DNA from: Paramacrobiotus richtersi
Taxonomy: Eukaryota > Tardigrada > Eutardigrada > Parachela > Macrobiotidae
Direction of reading: 5' to 3'
Length of the DNA stretch: 25,115 bases
Assembly: GCA_034698045.1 (NCBI GenBank)
Contig: JAQGAU010000662.1
Location: forward strand, 1-25,115
The notes beneath the pieces were generated by a model. The model did not search any database. It saw nothing but the letters and a program-made list of their open reading frames with translations, and was not told the DNA's origin. Both the position numbers and the translations under genes were made by a program. Shown here in pieces: positions 10,407 to 20,539 of the stretch. Numbering within the stretch: the first letter of the stretch is position 1; every line of letters begins with the position of its first letter.

Positions 10407-11773
10407 GGCGCTTTTCCACCAATTCCGATAACTATGAGTGAAATCAAGACAGCCGCGCACCTCTAACCGATTCACCAAGGTGCACTATTGTTTTTAGTAA
10501 CCAAAACATGGATATACACTATCGAGAAATCGGTTTGTGCGCGCAACGTCTGGTTATTGCGCAACAGAGGTAAAAAGTTTAAACACGTTTCCTTCTCAGA
10601 TAATTCAGCGTTTCATCCAAACTTCTTGAAACTTTCATCATAAATGCACATATACATGATGATCGTTCTGACCCAGAATTAGACCTGTACCATGTTTCTC
10701 AAATTTTAAAATGAATTTCAAAAACATAGTTCAGAGCTGAAAGTGGTTCAGATCGATCATCACATATATGTGCATTTATGGTGAGACTTTCAAGAAGTTT
10801 GGGTAGAACGCTGAATTATCTGAGAAGGAAACGTGTTCAAACTTATTACCGTTGTTGCGCAATAACCGGACGTTGCCCGCACAAATGGATTTCTCGACAG
10901 TGTATATCCATGTTTGGTTATTAAAAATAATAATGCACCTTGGTGAAACGGTTACAGGTGCGCGGCTTTCTTGATTTCACTTATAGTTGTAACTAGGGTT
11001 GAAATCAAGATTTCAAAAATTTCAAATTTCAAGCTTCAAATCAATTTCAAATCACATCAAACGCCGGCCCGTTTAAATTTGATAGGAAATTGATTTGAAA
11101 TGTGAAATTTTTTGAAAGCTTGAAATATGAAACTGTGCTGAAATGAGCTTGGAATGCAAGAAATCGCGGTTTTACCACAAACCAGGACTGATAGTTTGCA
11201 GTTAAATTGAGAAACTGAGGCAGATGAGTCGCCTAATTTACTTATTTCGTGAAAATTTTTGCATCTGTGCTACGTGACCTCACGCAGTAAGTTCGGAACA
11301 ATCATTTAGCGCGCGGTCTCCCTTCAGCGTTTTACGGCACTGCAGAACAACGCGATACTGTGGCTTGCGCGAAAATCGTTCACGCGACCTTTACTGTTGG
11401 TTGCGGGCGACATCGCTCCGCAAGCGGTTGTTCGAAATTGCGTGAACATAAAACTTCCATCGAGATGTTCTGAAACCTCGAGCTGCTCTCCTTATATGAA
11501 TATATGAATAGTGTAAGATATCGTTTTTTGTTTGCTTCTCCTTGATGTGCAATACATTGGCCATAATTATTATTTACAACTTTGAGAATAGGCTAAAATT
11601 GTTCGATTATGGAGTCTGTGACTGAATTAATTGTCATTTTATTTAATTTATTTAATTTACTGTTTCAAAATCAAATCAAATCATTTCAAATCAATTTCAT
11701 TTCAAATCATTTCAAATCGGTCAAATTCCTTGCGAATTTCAACCCTAGTTGTAACAATGGGTGGAATATCGTC
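10407..11773. mobile_element. Foldback/MITE-like element inside the 9844-12797 element
   Basis: The arms at 10407 to about 10670 and about 10745-10993 are reverse complements over roughly 250 bp. Shared words include AATTCAGCGTT, CTTCTCAGATAATTCAGCG and GTTATTGCGCAA. The outer piece of the right arm (11756-11773, matching TTCCACC at 10415-10421) is displaced by the hAT-like insertion at 10994-11747. The left end is preceded by TTAA and the right end is followed by TCAA, which might be a decayed TTAA duplication. That is tentative. There is no coding capacity. Confidence 0.75.
10994..11747. mobile_element. hAT-like MITE with 8-bp target duplication
   Basis: This 754-bp element starts TAGGGTTGAAAT and ends ATTTCAACCCTA, perfect 12-bp terminal inverted repeats. 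It is flanked on both sides by the 8-bp duplicate GTTGTAAC (10986-10993 and 11748-11755). An 8-bp duplication with short termini of this form is the hallmark of the hAT superfamily. The subterminal regions are full of short TTTCAAATC / GATTTGAAA words on both strands. No transposase is encoded, so it must have moved in trans. It sits in the right arm of the palindrome at 10407-11773 and so is younger than that element. Confidence 0.85.
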
Positions 11774-12797
11774 TCAAATCGCATCGCATCAGAATTGATT
11801 CCGATCAACACAAAACCTGTAGCTGGACTGTTTCTCTATCAAAATACCGTTTCAGTTTGTTATCTGAACGCCGGCCTTAGTGGTCACGGTATGCCGAAGG
11901 TGAACCAGTCTATCCCAGAACCACCTGGGGGCTCTTCTCAGGTTCCTGGAGCCCAAGTGTGGTTTTGTTGGCTTTTCAGCTAACAGACATCGCCAATAGA
12001 GAGCTTTGAGTCCGTTTCAGCAAGTTTTCAAATTAAAGCCGCGGCTTACCGAAAACTGCTGTGAAGTTAAAAAAGCGGTCGTCCGAACTCGGTCCGAGAT
12101 TTTTTTCAACATTTTCGAAAAATTCCTTTTAGGCAGCGTAAACTTCTGTGTTAGCAATAGTAATTTAGGTAAGTAGCTTATGATTTATCACCAAAATAAA
12201 AAACGATAGCACAAGGTTTTACTGTTTTGGGTATTTCTAGTCCAATTTAGAACAAAAAAGGAGTGTTTTGAGGTCAACTGCGGGTGTTCCTGCGGGGATG
12301 CTCCCAGTCATATCCCGTTTTCGCCTGACCCGGGTATTCCCGTACGATGTTGTTGCTCAAACGTTGCTCTACAAAGTGTTTCATGTTGGCGAAATAGGGC
12401 TCTGTATTTACAAAATATCTGCGGTGAAAATCATACCTACCATAATCACAGCAGTTTCTCGCTATTCAGATATTTTGCAAATGTAATTTTGCCCCCAAGA
12501 TAGTGTAGACAAACGGGACTGTGCTTTAGCACGAAACTATAGTAGATGTATCCTGCTTGTTTGGCTTTCAAACTTCGGTGCGTTTCATGTAAGCAACGGC
12601 ATTTGGGGCCGGTAGCATGTACGCTTGTATGTTATGGTATGGGCAACCGTAAACTTTGCTTGAGCTCTCTGACCATGCGGAACTTGAGTTTCGCAGATAA
12701 GATTAGTCTTAAAAACAAAGTATTTTGAAGACTAAAAGTTGGAGTAGTAAATCTTAAATCCTAAGTAGTAAATATGTGCTTCCTGAAGCACCCCTTG

Positions 12798-13395
12798 TTA
12801 AAACACTTTGGCTTTGTTTCCATCTTAAACAAATCTCCGCCAACGGCAAAGCAAAAGAAAGCGAAACATTTGTGAAGCATTGTGGTATCAATGAGTACGG
12901 TTTCATGGCAGTGAAGAATATCCAGGATATCCAGGTCCGGACCGATTCTTTTCCAGATAGTGTCTTATTTTTACAGACTCTGTATTCAAGAGGTCTGGTT
13001 TTTGCCTCAGGGATCCATGCTAACAAGAACCGCCCGCTTCGTGTTTCTTTTAATTTTCATGAAACCGCACTTGTTTCATAACATAATTCTTCACACATTT
13101 TGCGCTTTCATATGATTTTTCGTTAGGGAAGGTCGGCTCGCGATGATTAAAACGCGGATCGTTCTAAGTTTGACAGATTTAAAAACAAAACGGAAAACAT
13201 CCAAGAGCTAGAGCTGCGAAGACCGTTTGTGAGCTAAGAATGATTCCCCCCTACAATAAAACAGTGGGAAAAAATAATGGTCAAAGATCACAAGTACCTT
13301 GAAAGCTGACTTACAGTATTAAGTAGTGACTTATTGAATGATCACTGTCGAAGGAGCGTGTTGTGTTGTCTGAATCGTTACTACATTTTCGGAGT
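12798..13395. other. Gene-free stretch
   Basis: Overlapping open frames on both strands at 12754-13081 (about 90-100 codons) have no domain signature and begin inside the terminus of the preceding transposon. I see no splice-supported exon, RNA gene or repeat. Confidence 0.4.
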
Positions 13396-13585
13396 GGCTA
13401 TTTTGCCGCAGTCTTTTCGGCACAATAGCTGGTTGGCTATTTTGCCGCAGTTCGCTGGTTTAATAGCCCGTTGGCTATTTTTCCGAAGTGAGTGCTAAAC
13501 TATTCGGTCGGCTGTTTTGTCACACTGTGGGTGTATTATAGCTGGTTCGCTATTTTGCGGCATTGAGCAGTACTGAATAATGACT
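13396..13585. repeat. 38-bp tandem repeats, five units
   Basis: Unit starts are at 13396, 13435, 13473, 13510 and 13548. Each unit has a T-rich block with GCCGCAG-like sequence and a following ATAGCTGGTT-like block. Units have diverged from each other by several bases. Confidence 0.8.
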
Positions 13586-13967
13586 ACCATTGTTTACACT
13601 CCGAAATAAATATGAACGCTGTTGACTTACTAGCAACAACCGAGTGGCAATGAGCGTTGTGCTTTTTTTCCGCTGGCTTGTGAGTCTTCTGGAGTGTGGT
13701 GTGAGGTGTGGAGTGTGGTGTGGTGCGGGGCTGTAGTTTTATTTTGTATAAAGAAATAGGTAAACAGTTGTTTTCACAGGCAGGAGAAAGAAGAGCGATT
13801 GGTGTTTTGCTTCAGCGTTTAAGCATGGAAATCATGGGGGTATTGTTAGTTTGGGTTTCTCTACTGTTCCTTCGCGTGCTGACTGGGATACTTTTCTTAT
13901 TTAATTTCCGGAATTTTTGTGTGTCTGTATTATTCCCGGGCTGCTGCCGAATAAATAACAATGCGAT

Positions 13968-15912
13968 CCTGGGCTGGGTACTACGAAAAACCTGGGGTTG
14001 GGATCTGGGACTGGACCTGGTAAACTGTGATCTGGTATGGTACTGAACCTGGAAAGTACTCACATAATGGTTCCTAGCAGCTGGTATCTGGGACCACCGG
14101 CACTGCTGGGAACTGGTATCTGGATGACCTTATCGGTCGAGTAAGCGGAAATGGCGCCCTCGATAGAGGGAAGCTGTGCTTTATGTTGCGGGTGCACCCT
14201 AAACCACTCCTGGCTCCATACCTGCATTTGGTGCCCCGGGATCTTTTCGGCGCCATCATGCAACTGCTGACCGGTTGTCATCACCTCAGAATCGAAACCG
14301 GACGATGGGAGAATTTGGACCGATGCGAGCGTCTTTGTCGACACTGCGAAGTTCCGGAAGACGAAATGCACGCCGCGTTCCAACGTCCGTTGCATATGCG
14401 TCACGCGATTTACTTCTGCAAAAGCTGACATGTGTGCCATCAGATCTTTTCCAATATGTCAAGCACTGCGCGAACAGCAAAATCAGAAATGACGACATGA
14501 ACCGGGACACTCATGCAATTGGAAGTTACATTCGGCGGCAATTAAAGGACGTTAGGGACTGCTACCATGGACGGCTGATACTGGATGAGGGCATCCAGGT
14601 TTCATTGTCTGTTGGGTTGGCCTAACAGGTCAACCGGTGTATTGTATCCACTTTGTATGTTTTGCCTAACATTATTCATGTTACATTGTATGATCCCATG
14701 TTAAATACTGCTGTCTTGCTGCAGACCTTTGTTGATACCTGTTCTGGGTGTATTTACCTGTTGTTCGGTCGCGAACGCTTTTTTGTGTTCCTCCTTAGTA
14801 TTTTTATTCTGCTCTCTGTAGTGTTTTTTAGGTTGGTAAAATTCATGTCACGCACAGATGGCATGGCACCTGCTGGACCGAAATGGCCAGAGGAATAAAC
14901 TTGTTGTTGTTGTTGTTGGTCGTGCTGACGGTTACGACTGCCAAGCTATTTGCTATCCACGTTTCCATTATCGATGCTCCCGCGTCACATCGTTTGCAGG
15001 TGTTCGTTTTGAAGCAGACACCTGCTGATAGTTACCCTTGCTTGAGGATCTTTTCATCCAAAAATATCAAAGTATTTTCGCGCCGCTGGCGTGTCGCTTA
15101 CCAGAACCGATGCTGTTTTTTACACAAGGCTGTCACACTCTTACCAGGAACCAGCATGCCTTTTTTCAAAAACTTGTTTTTTGCGCATACGTGGGCGCTT
15201 TTCCGACTGCTATTTTGTAACATACATGTGGAAGTCTGTGGAGGATGACGTTCAGTGGTTCGCCTTCCTATACTTTCGGCGTGCAATTATACCAGTTTTT
15301 TCCAGGAAGGCGACACGATTGTGATTTATCCGATGAAGCACTCCGAGTGCCTGGGTACATACTGTGGGGGTTTTCACAGTACGATTAGTAAGACCAACAA
15401 ATGCGACCCCCACCTCTACTTATTCGAACAAGAATCGGGATAGGAGGCTGCATTTCTTTGGTTAGAGAGAGGATAGAAAGCTGTTCTAGGAAAGGGCAGA
15501 AGATTAGCTCGAACGTTGAACAGCAAGGGATGGAAGAGCGTTAAACACGTTTGGTTTAACTTGGCGCAGCACCACTGTATACCGTAAAAAATCTTAAAAA
15601 ATTCAGAAAGTTCTCGCAATCTGAAAAACGGTTTTCTAGAGCATATGAAATACCGAAAATAGCACCTGCTGTAAGAGTGAAACAGTAAGACTCGAGAGGG
15701 TCGACACGGGTTAACTAATTCGTGGGTAGATTTGCAACGGTATCCATCAGCACAACCAGGTACCAGTTCCTAGCAGTGCCGGTGGTCCCAGTTACCAGCT
15801 ACCAGTTGCCATTATGCGAGTACTTTCCTGGTACAGTACCATATTAGATCCCAGTCTACCTGGTCCAGTTCCAGATCCCAAACCCAGGGTTTCGTAGTAG
15901 CCTCCTGGGCCC
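13968..15912. mobile_element. Inner inverted-repeat element with about 155-bp termini
   Basis: The left arm (13968 to about 14124) and right arm (about 15755-15912) are reverse complements. Shared words include TTGGGATCTGG, GGAAAGTACTC, GGGACCACCGGCACTGCT and GGAACTGGTA. Within each arm the sequence is rich in CTGG/ACTGG words. No transposase is visible. The interior holds a LINE 3' end (14165-14918) and about 800 bp of sequence (14919-15754) with no supported gene. I could not define a target duplication. Confidence 0.75.
14165..14918 (+). mobile_element. LINE 3' end, copy A (zinc-knuckle fragment + 3' UTR)
   Basis: This is a 5'-truncated fragment of a LINE ORF. It shows LCFMLRVHPKPLLAPYL, then TGCHHLRIETGRW, then a CCHC knuckle in the form CRHC ... 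EDEMHAAF. That last His/Cys region is damaged, since the usual CP after the His reads RP. A frame change near 14385 follows, and the C-terminus continues as RRQLKDVRDCYHGRLILDEG up to a stop near 14623. A 3' untranslated region of about 275 bp ends in CCAGAGGAATAAA and then a TTG microsatellite tail. The same end occurs at 20540-21275. The TGCHHLRIETGRW knuckle is known from the C-termini of several non-LTR elements, but the clade cannot be assigned from this fragment. Confidence 0.75.
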
Positions 15913-16206
15913 CGACTGGTGGCTGATCAGTAAAATAATAAACAGCCGAAATTTCACAGAAATTGTTTAAGCGTTACTGAAAGTGTTATTCACCGTTATT
16001 AAAAGTACACGTAGTGGTTGAAGTAGTTTCGTCCAGTCTTTCTGGAGCAGTGCAGTACTGTCTTTGCAATGTATCCGGCAGTAGTACGCGTGTGTGGCTT
16101 GTTAGACATTATTGAAGTTTACTCTTTGTACTCTGCAGTGTGGTATGTAATATCACAGTGTTAATTGTAAAAGAAGGAAAATATGAAAATATGAGATCGA
16201 GCACTT

Positions 16207-16238
16207 CAGACATCCAATAAAAACTCATTGGATGTCTG
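16207..16238. repeat. Perfect 12-bp hairpin
   Basis: CAGACATCCAAT (16207-16218) is followed after 8 bases by its exact reverse complement ATTGGATGTCTG (16227-16238). It lies inside the outer repeat element and no function is evident. Confidence 0.8.
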
Positions 16239-16800
16239 CCACATTTGAGAATTTACAGTCAGAAACAGGCGTTTGCATATTTGTCATTGTAGCGCATATT
16301 TGTAGGCGCACCGGGAACACCGAAATCGAAAAGCTGTCAGTGTGTAATTTTTTCTGTGCTGGATGTTTCCGTTTATACGTCTCGATTATTTCGGTTCTTT
16401 ATCGTAATACCTTAAATAGAGGACTTTTTTCTCTACGTACTACAATAACCGGATGAAGAATAAAGTGCACGGTACAAAAAAACACGCAAAGAAAGCAAGC
16501 CGGTTATGCTGTTTTCTGTGTGCTGCCTCTATCGAAAGTGCTGCGCATTCAAACGGGTTGGAACAATAGGCTCGCAACCCGCAAGTGCGCGCGTGCATTA
16601 TAATCGGGTGCAACTCTATTCATCGGACCAGTGGAGGCGTGCAGTATTTCTAACGGGAAATGCGACGAAAAAACGAACAGCTGATTTAGCGCCGACTGCG
16701 GTAAAATAGTCAACCAGCTATAAAACACCCGCAGTACGGCAAAACAGACAACCAGCTATTGTGACCCCTACAGCACGCACTGCGGCAAAATATCTTTAGC

Positions 16801-17143
16801 CTTGTATTTTGTTGGTAATGTTTTGCAATAGTTATATTATGGGATCCAAGCACCTTTGGTGCACTATCGCTTTTGGTGCACTATCGCGCTGACGACGCCA
16901 ATGAGCCGAAGCTTATTCGCTCTGTGTTCTGTAGTTCAATCTTTGACATGCAATTACAACAGTTCTGTAGTTCAGCAACACGATGTTCGGTCATTTATTT
17001 TGCATGGTGGGGGTTTTGGCAACGGCGAGTTGAACGGAGAAGCTCTAAAGACATTGCAAATGGCAGAGTAACACCAGGGTACGATACGCTAAGGTCATCG
17101 AACCACTTTAAATGTCGTCGACAACAGGTTTCGTAAAAGGGAG
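16801..17143. other. 3' flank of the minus-strand gene
   Basis: No gene of its own. Overlapping plus-strand frames at 16856-17136 look like chance. The part nearest 17143 is the presumed 3' untranslated region of the three-exon minus-strand gene. Confidence 0.4.
16994..16999 (-). promoter_or_regulatory. Candidate polyadenylation signal (AATAAA)
   Basis: TTTATT on the plus strand reads AATAAA on the minus strand, 145 bases after the stop codon of the minus-strand three-exon gene. The position is suitable for its 3' end. This hexamer is common by chance in A+T-rich DNA. Confidence 0.35.
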
Positions 17144-19313
17144 CTAGAACACTGCCAAAGTCGCTTCTGGAGGTGGCATACTGCCGGGATCGATTTCTTT
17201 CACCACTCCTATTATGGTCTCCGCTAACTTGCCAATTTCCTTAGCAGTGCTTGCCACTTTTCCCATGTCTACTGACTTAGCACCAACGGATTTGTCGAAT
17301 TTGTCATATATGGCACCAAACCCCATTGCGACTTTGTAAATTTCAACACCCACGTTGACGAGCTTCACCAGAAAATCAAAAGTGCTTAAATTATCATATG
17401 ACACTGGAATCGGTTCCGCAGCATCATCTCCAGCCGAGCAATAATCATTATCATTGCAGATGTATATCCCACCATCTGCCATTTCGTTCATCTTTCGATC
17501 TGTTAGTTGTAACCGAAAATGTCTCATTTGCCTTGCACTGATTGCTGTGCCGTGCTTCAGCTTCATTCCTGGAGCCACACATCCTCGCATTACTGGAAAA
17601 ACAGGATAATAGTATCAACGTGCAGTGGAATGCTCAGACGATACATGGATTAGCGAATTTTTGTCTGCGACATGAGACCGCGTTTCATTTTTAGTATATA
17701 TAATCGAAACTATTCTGCTGCTTTTGAAGGTTGTCGCCGACGATCGACGTAACAGAAGTCAACCCTGCCGCACTATTTCGCATCTGCTGTTGCTTTATCG
17801 TCTTCCGCCACCATAACATTCTGCTTTCGGCTCAACACTTTCACACATAGTGACAGCACAAGAACAAAAATCAATATAAAATGCAGAGTTACAGACAGAA
17901 AGAACAATTTATGATATAAATGTACAGTGCCAACTAATATCAGAAACTTTCCGGAAAACCTGCAGGAAAGTCTAGCGCTCTTCAAAACAGCTCCCAATCA
18001 ACTCTACCTCTACCCAATGCAGTCTCAAAAGATTCCAGTGATCTAGAAGCTACAGGAGGTTGGCCACATGATCAATAACTTATCCGTATAAATCTCGAAA
18101 AAAAAGTCCTTTCCCTCTCACGTTCGGTGACAGAAGCTATCAAAATTGGCGGATGATTCATGTATGATGTATCGCGTTGATGATGTGCACAAATCAGCAC
18201 GGTTACCTGGCCAGAGGAGCTCGCCTCTTTATGGAATTAAACTGAATTCGAATCGATGCACAATAACAAGGGATGGATTATTTTAATATCCGTGAAAATT
18301 GCCCCTGCATTCCTGATTGTGACAGCTGCTAATGATACACGTCCGACTCATCAAACGTGTTGTAAGTTCGCACAGGAGGTGGAAGAAACGCTTGTTCAAA
18401 AACTAGGAGTGGCAGAGCTGACTTCTTCTGCGAAGTACCCTGACTGTTGTCTCAAATTCAGATCCAATTGTAGTATGTGCAAAATTGAACAAAAGAAAAA
18501 AATTAGATCGAGATGACCAAAAACCTTCCTGTAGTCAGTCAGGTCAGGTAAGAAAACTTACTTGTCTTTCGTGGAATATCTTTATCGTCGTTCCTTTCCT
18601 GGATAGCCGAAAAACAGAACCCGTATCGAAAGCAAGAAAAATTCGGGTCAATTTTGAATTGGTCGGACTTGGATTTCATGGGATTATGATCTCTCGTCCA
18701 GTTGCAGTTTTTACAGTAATAGCATCCATCCACTCGGTAATTAGCTGGAAAAGAACTTCCTCTTAGATTATTAACTGAACTCCAGTCACCACCCCATGCA
18801 AAAAAATTTAGCCTTCATGCTGAGTTCCCAATTTTTTTTCCTTTACGAGTAAATAAAATATTATGTACAAAGATTTCACCCCCACTCACCCTACCAGCCA
18901 CGCTTTCGTAATGCATTCTTGTACGAAAGCAGACGGTTCGGCGAACTTTGCTTTTGCCGTTTTGGATTTGCAGAATCACCCTCGTTATTTCTAATTTCAC
19001 TTGCAATATACGTAATTCACCAAGTTGTCTGATTTCGAATAAGTATACTCATTATTTTTAACTGTGGTACACTGGTACTGAACAGAACAAAATTATTATA
19101 CGAGTACTGGGAGGGACAACGCTGGGCTTATGTGAGTGAATGTTTAAGCGGTTCGAAAATTTTGTGCTGGTCATTTTCTCTTGCTTTGCTGAGTGGGAAT
19201 AACGAGGAATAGTTTAGGGAAAGACGATTGGATAGGTGGCACAAACCTTTTTCGCTTCTAATCAGAAGGAACATCGATGCGGATATCCCAATGCACATCC
19301 AAAGGGATATCAT
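17144..19313 (-). CDS. Ly6/three-finger-like secreted protein, three exons
   Basis: The model joins exon 1 (19313-19247), exon 2 (18744-18562) and exon 3 (17592-17144, stop included). Introns are 502 and 969 bp with GT..AG ends: exon 2 is preceded by TTCTTTTCCAG and followed by GTAAGT, and exon 3 is preceded by CCTGTTTTTCCAG. Both junctions are phase 1, the usual pattern for extracellular domains. The product is about 232 residues. Residues 1-20 are hydrophobic (MISLWMCIGISASMFLLI), a likely signal peptide. Cysteines lie at 30, 33, 36, 60, 66, 88, 129 and 135. The runs GCYYCKNC, SCFRYGFCF, RGCV and ICNDNDYCS recall the Ly6/uPAR layout, in which an RGC and a terminal CNxDxCN-type motif are typical. 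N37 and N57 lie in N-glycosylation motifs. Residues 137-232 form a helical tail with no hydrophobic end, so a GPI anchor is not supported. Exon 3 is most certain and exon 1 least. Domain identity is inference. Confidence 0.5.
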
Positions 19314-20539
19314 TATCTTCGAATCTACGAAATTGTATGAACAGTTTATTCATGCGGCAGTCAAGTCGTCAGGCAGCGTCATCAGTATGGTACGAATATG
19401 TGCTCTTAACGCGATGAGCAGTATCATCATTTGAAAATATTAACTACTGGATTGATGCACTTTATCTGATGGCGTGGCCGCGTGCATTTTGCTTTTTGAT
19501 ATAACCGGGTCGCTGCAGCAGGCAACTGCTAGTCCTGTGGTTTTCCTGTTGCTAGTTAACACCTTCAATTTGAGTAATTCCACGGGCGGAAAAACACGAA
19601 TCGCTACCGGTCATTACAACGAAAGTTCTTGAACAAGTAACGCAGATGCTAATGGCTAAAGTATATATGCAGGGGTGCTGGACTAGGTATAACCAAAAGC
19701 GCATAAAACTGTTCTACACACTGTTGCACTCCATTTGCACACCACACCGTGTAAAAATTCACGCGAGTTAATCAGGCACGCCCGAATTGGCGTGACAAAT
19801 AATTTTTAGTTTTGGCGGGAAAATGTTTCAAAATGTTTCATGTTTCTTGAAATTTATAAATTCGCCGCAGAACTTTTGGAGGAAAGTCAGGAAACCTAAA
19901 AATTTCCTTCGAGTCCAGATACGTCGATACAGGATCAACCAGCCAATTACACGAACAGTCAGCTTATTGTACGAACCATCAACTCGAGCCGTCGCTGTTT
20001 TCGCGCAGTACGCACATGTTCACGGTACCGACGATGGATTTGGTTTGTAATAAAACTTACTTTGTGTCAGTCGTACGGAGCCAAGCCATTGCAATTGGTA
20101 GAGACTTGTGTGCCAACTTTATGTATATACCAAGCTGTACAACGGGGTGGCGCAAAGTGGAAGTTTGAAGTAGAGATTTGAGACGTTGTTGTTGTAATGA
20201 AGTTACTGCAAGTCCACAAAGAACCATAGCCAAAACAAAATTAAGCTAACAGCCTGTTAGTAAGAGGGTATAACATTTCCTTGGTTATAGGGAGCGAGAA
20301 TTATAGACTGAACGTAAGTACAAAGATTAACCCAGATTTAAGCAAGAAACAAAATGTTCTGATGCAAATTAAACGTAAATCGAAGCGATATTACATAAAT
20401 AAAACAGTACATCATCCATGGTCACTCATCCGAATAACTGCTCTGCGCTGAGCAGTGCAATCTCTGTGTCCCGCCTGGTGGTTACTTTTGCAGTGAAAGC
20501 ATTTAAACTCTGGCGAAGTTTTGGTACAGTCTTGGGTTG
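19314..20539. other. Upstream flank, gene-free
   Basis: This would hold the promoter of the minus-strand three-exon gene, but I cannot define a TATA box or start site. Plus-strand frames at 19228-19434 and 19823-20050 have no domain signature. No RNA gene was recognised. Confidence 0.35.

Larger units (their letters stand above)
9844..12797. mobile_element. Outer inverted-repeat DNA element
   Basis: The left arm (9844 to about 10200) and right arm (about 12372-12797) are reverse complements with indels. Shared words include CTATTTCGCCAACATGAAAC, CTTATCTGCG and CTTTTAGTCTT. The ends read CGAGGGGTGCTTC and CAAGGGGTGCTTC. Each end is followed by GGAGCACA or GAAGCACA, so each terminus can itself fold into a small hairpin. 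TTA flanks both ends, a possible 3-bp duplication of the kind PIF/Harbinger elements make, but this is weak evidence. No transposase is visible. The interior is occupied by a second foldback element. Confidence 0.7.
13396..16800. mobile_element. Outer inverted-repeat element with 38-bp subterminal repeats
   Basis: The left end (13396 to about 13585) carries five tandem units of 37-39 bp, each starting with a version of GGCTATTTTGCCGCAGT and containing ATAGCTGGTT. The right end (about 16690-16800) carries about three units of the same sequence in reverse complement (ACTGCGGTAAAATAG, AACCAGCTAT). This fits a non-autonomous DNA element whose termini are repeat arrays. The interior (13590-13967 and 15913-16690) has no recognisable gene. 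The element at 13968-15912 lies inside it. Confidence 0.65.

Noticed and set aside
11609-11983. Plus-strand frame of 124 codons
   Set aside because: It crosses the right end and target duplication of the hAT-like MITE, so it cannot be an ancestral gene.
12776-13081. Plus-strand frame of about 100 codons as a small gene
   Set aside because: It starts inside a transposon terminus, overlaps an equally long frame on the other strand and has no signature.
13708-14046. Plus-strand frame of 112 codons
   Set aside because: It runs into the inner inverted-repeat arm, and its end is the arm's CTGG-rich repeat translated. Coding is unlikely.
17773-17997. Minus-strand frame with a hydrophobic segment (LHFILIFVLVLSLCV) as an alternative membrane exon of the Ly6-like gene
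   Set aside because: The best acceptor before it (TTTCCTGCAG) gives a phase-2 start, which does not fit the phase-1 end of exon 2. There is no AATAAA nearby.
18889-19044. Minus-strand exon candidate between exons 1 and 2 (RRTVCFRTRMHYESVA)
   Set aside because: The strong donor GTGAGT gives the wrong phase for exon 2. A weaker GTAGGG donor fits, but the start side is phase 2 and does not fit exon 1. No domain is gained.
20080-20120. tRNA-like box (GCAATTGGTAGAGAC)
   Set aside because: No matching B box (GGTTCGAATCC type) and no foldable acceptor stem were seen nearby.
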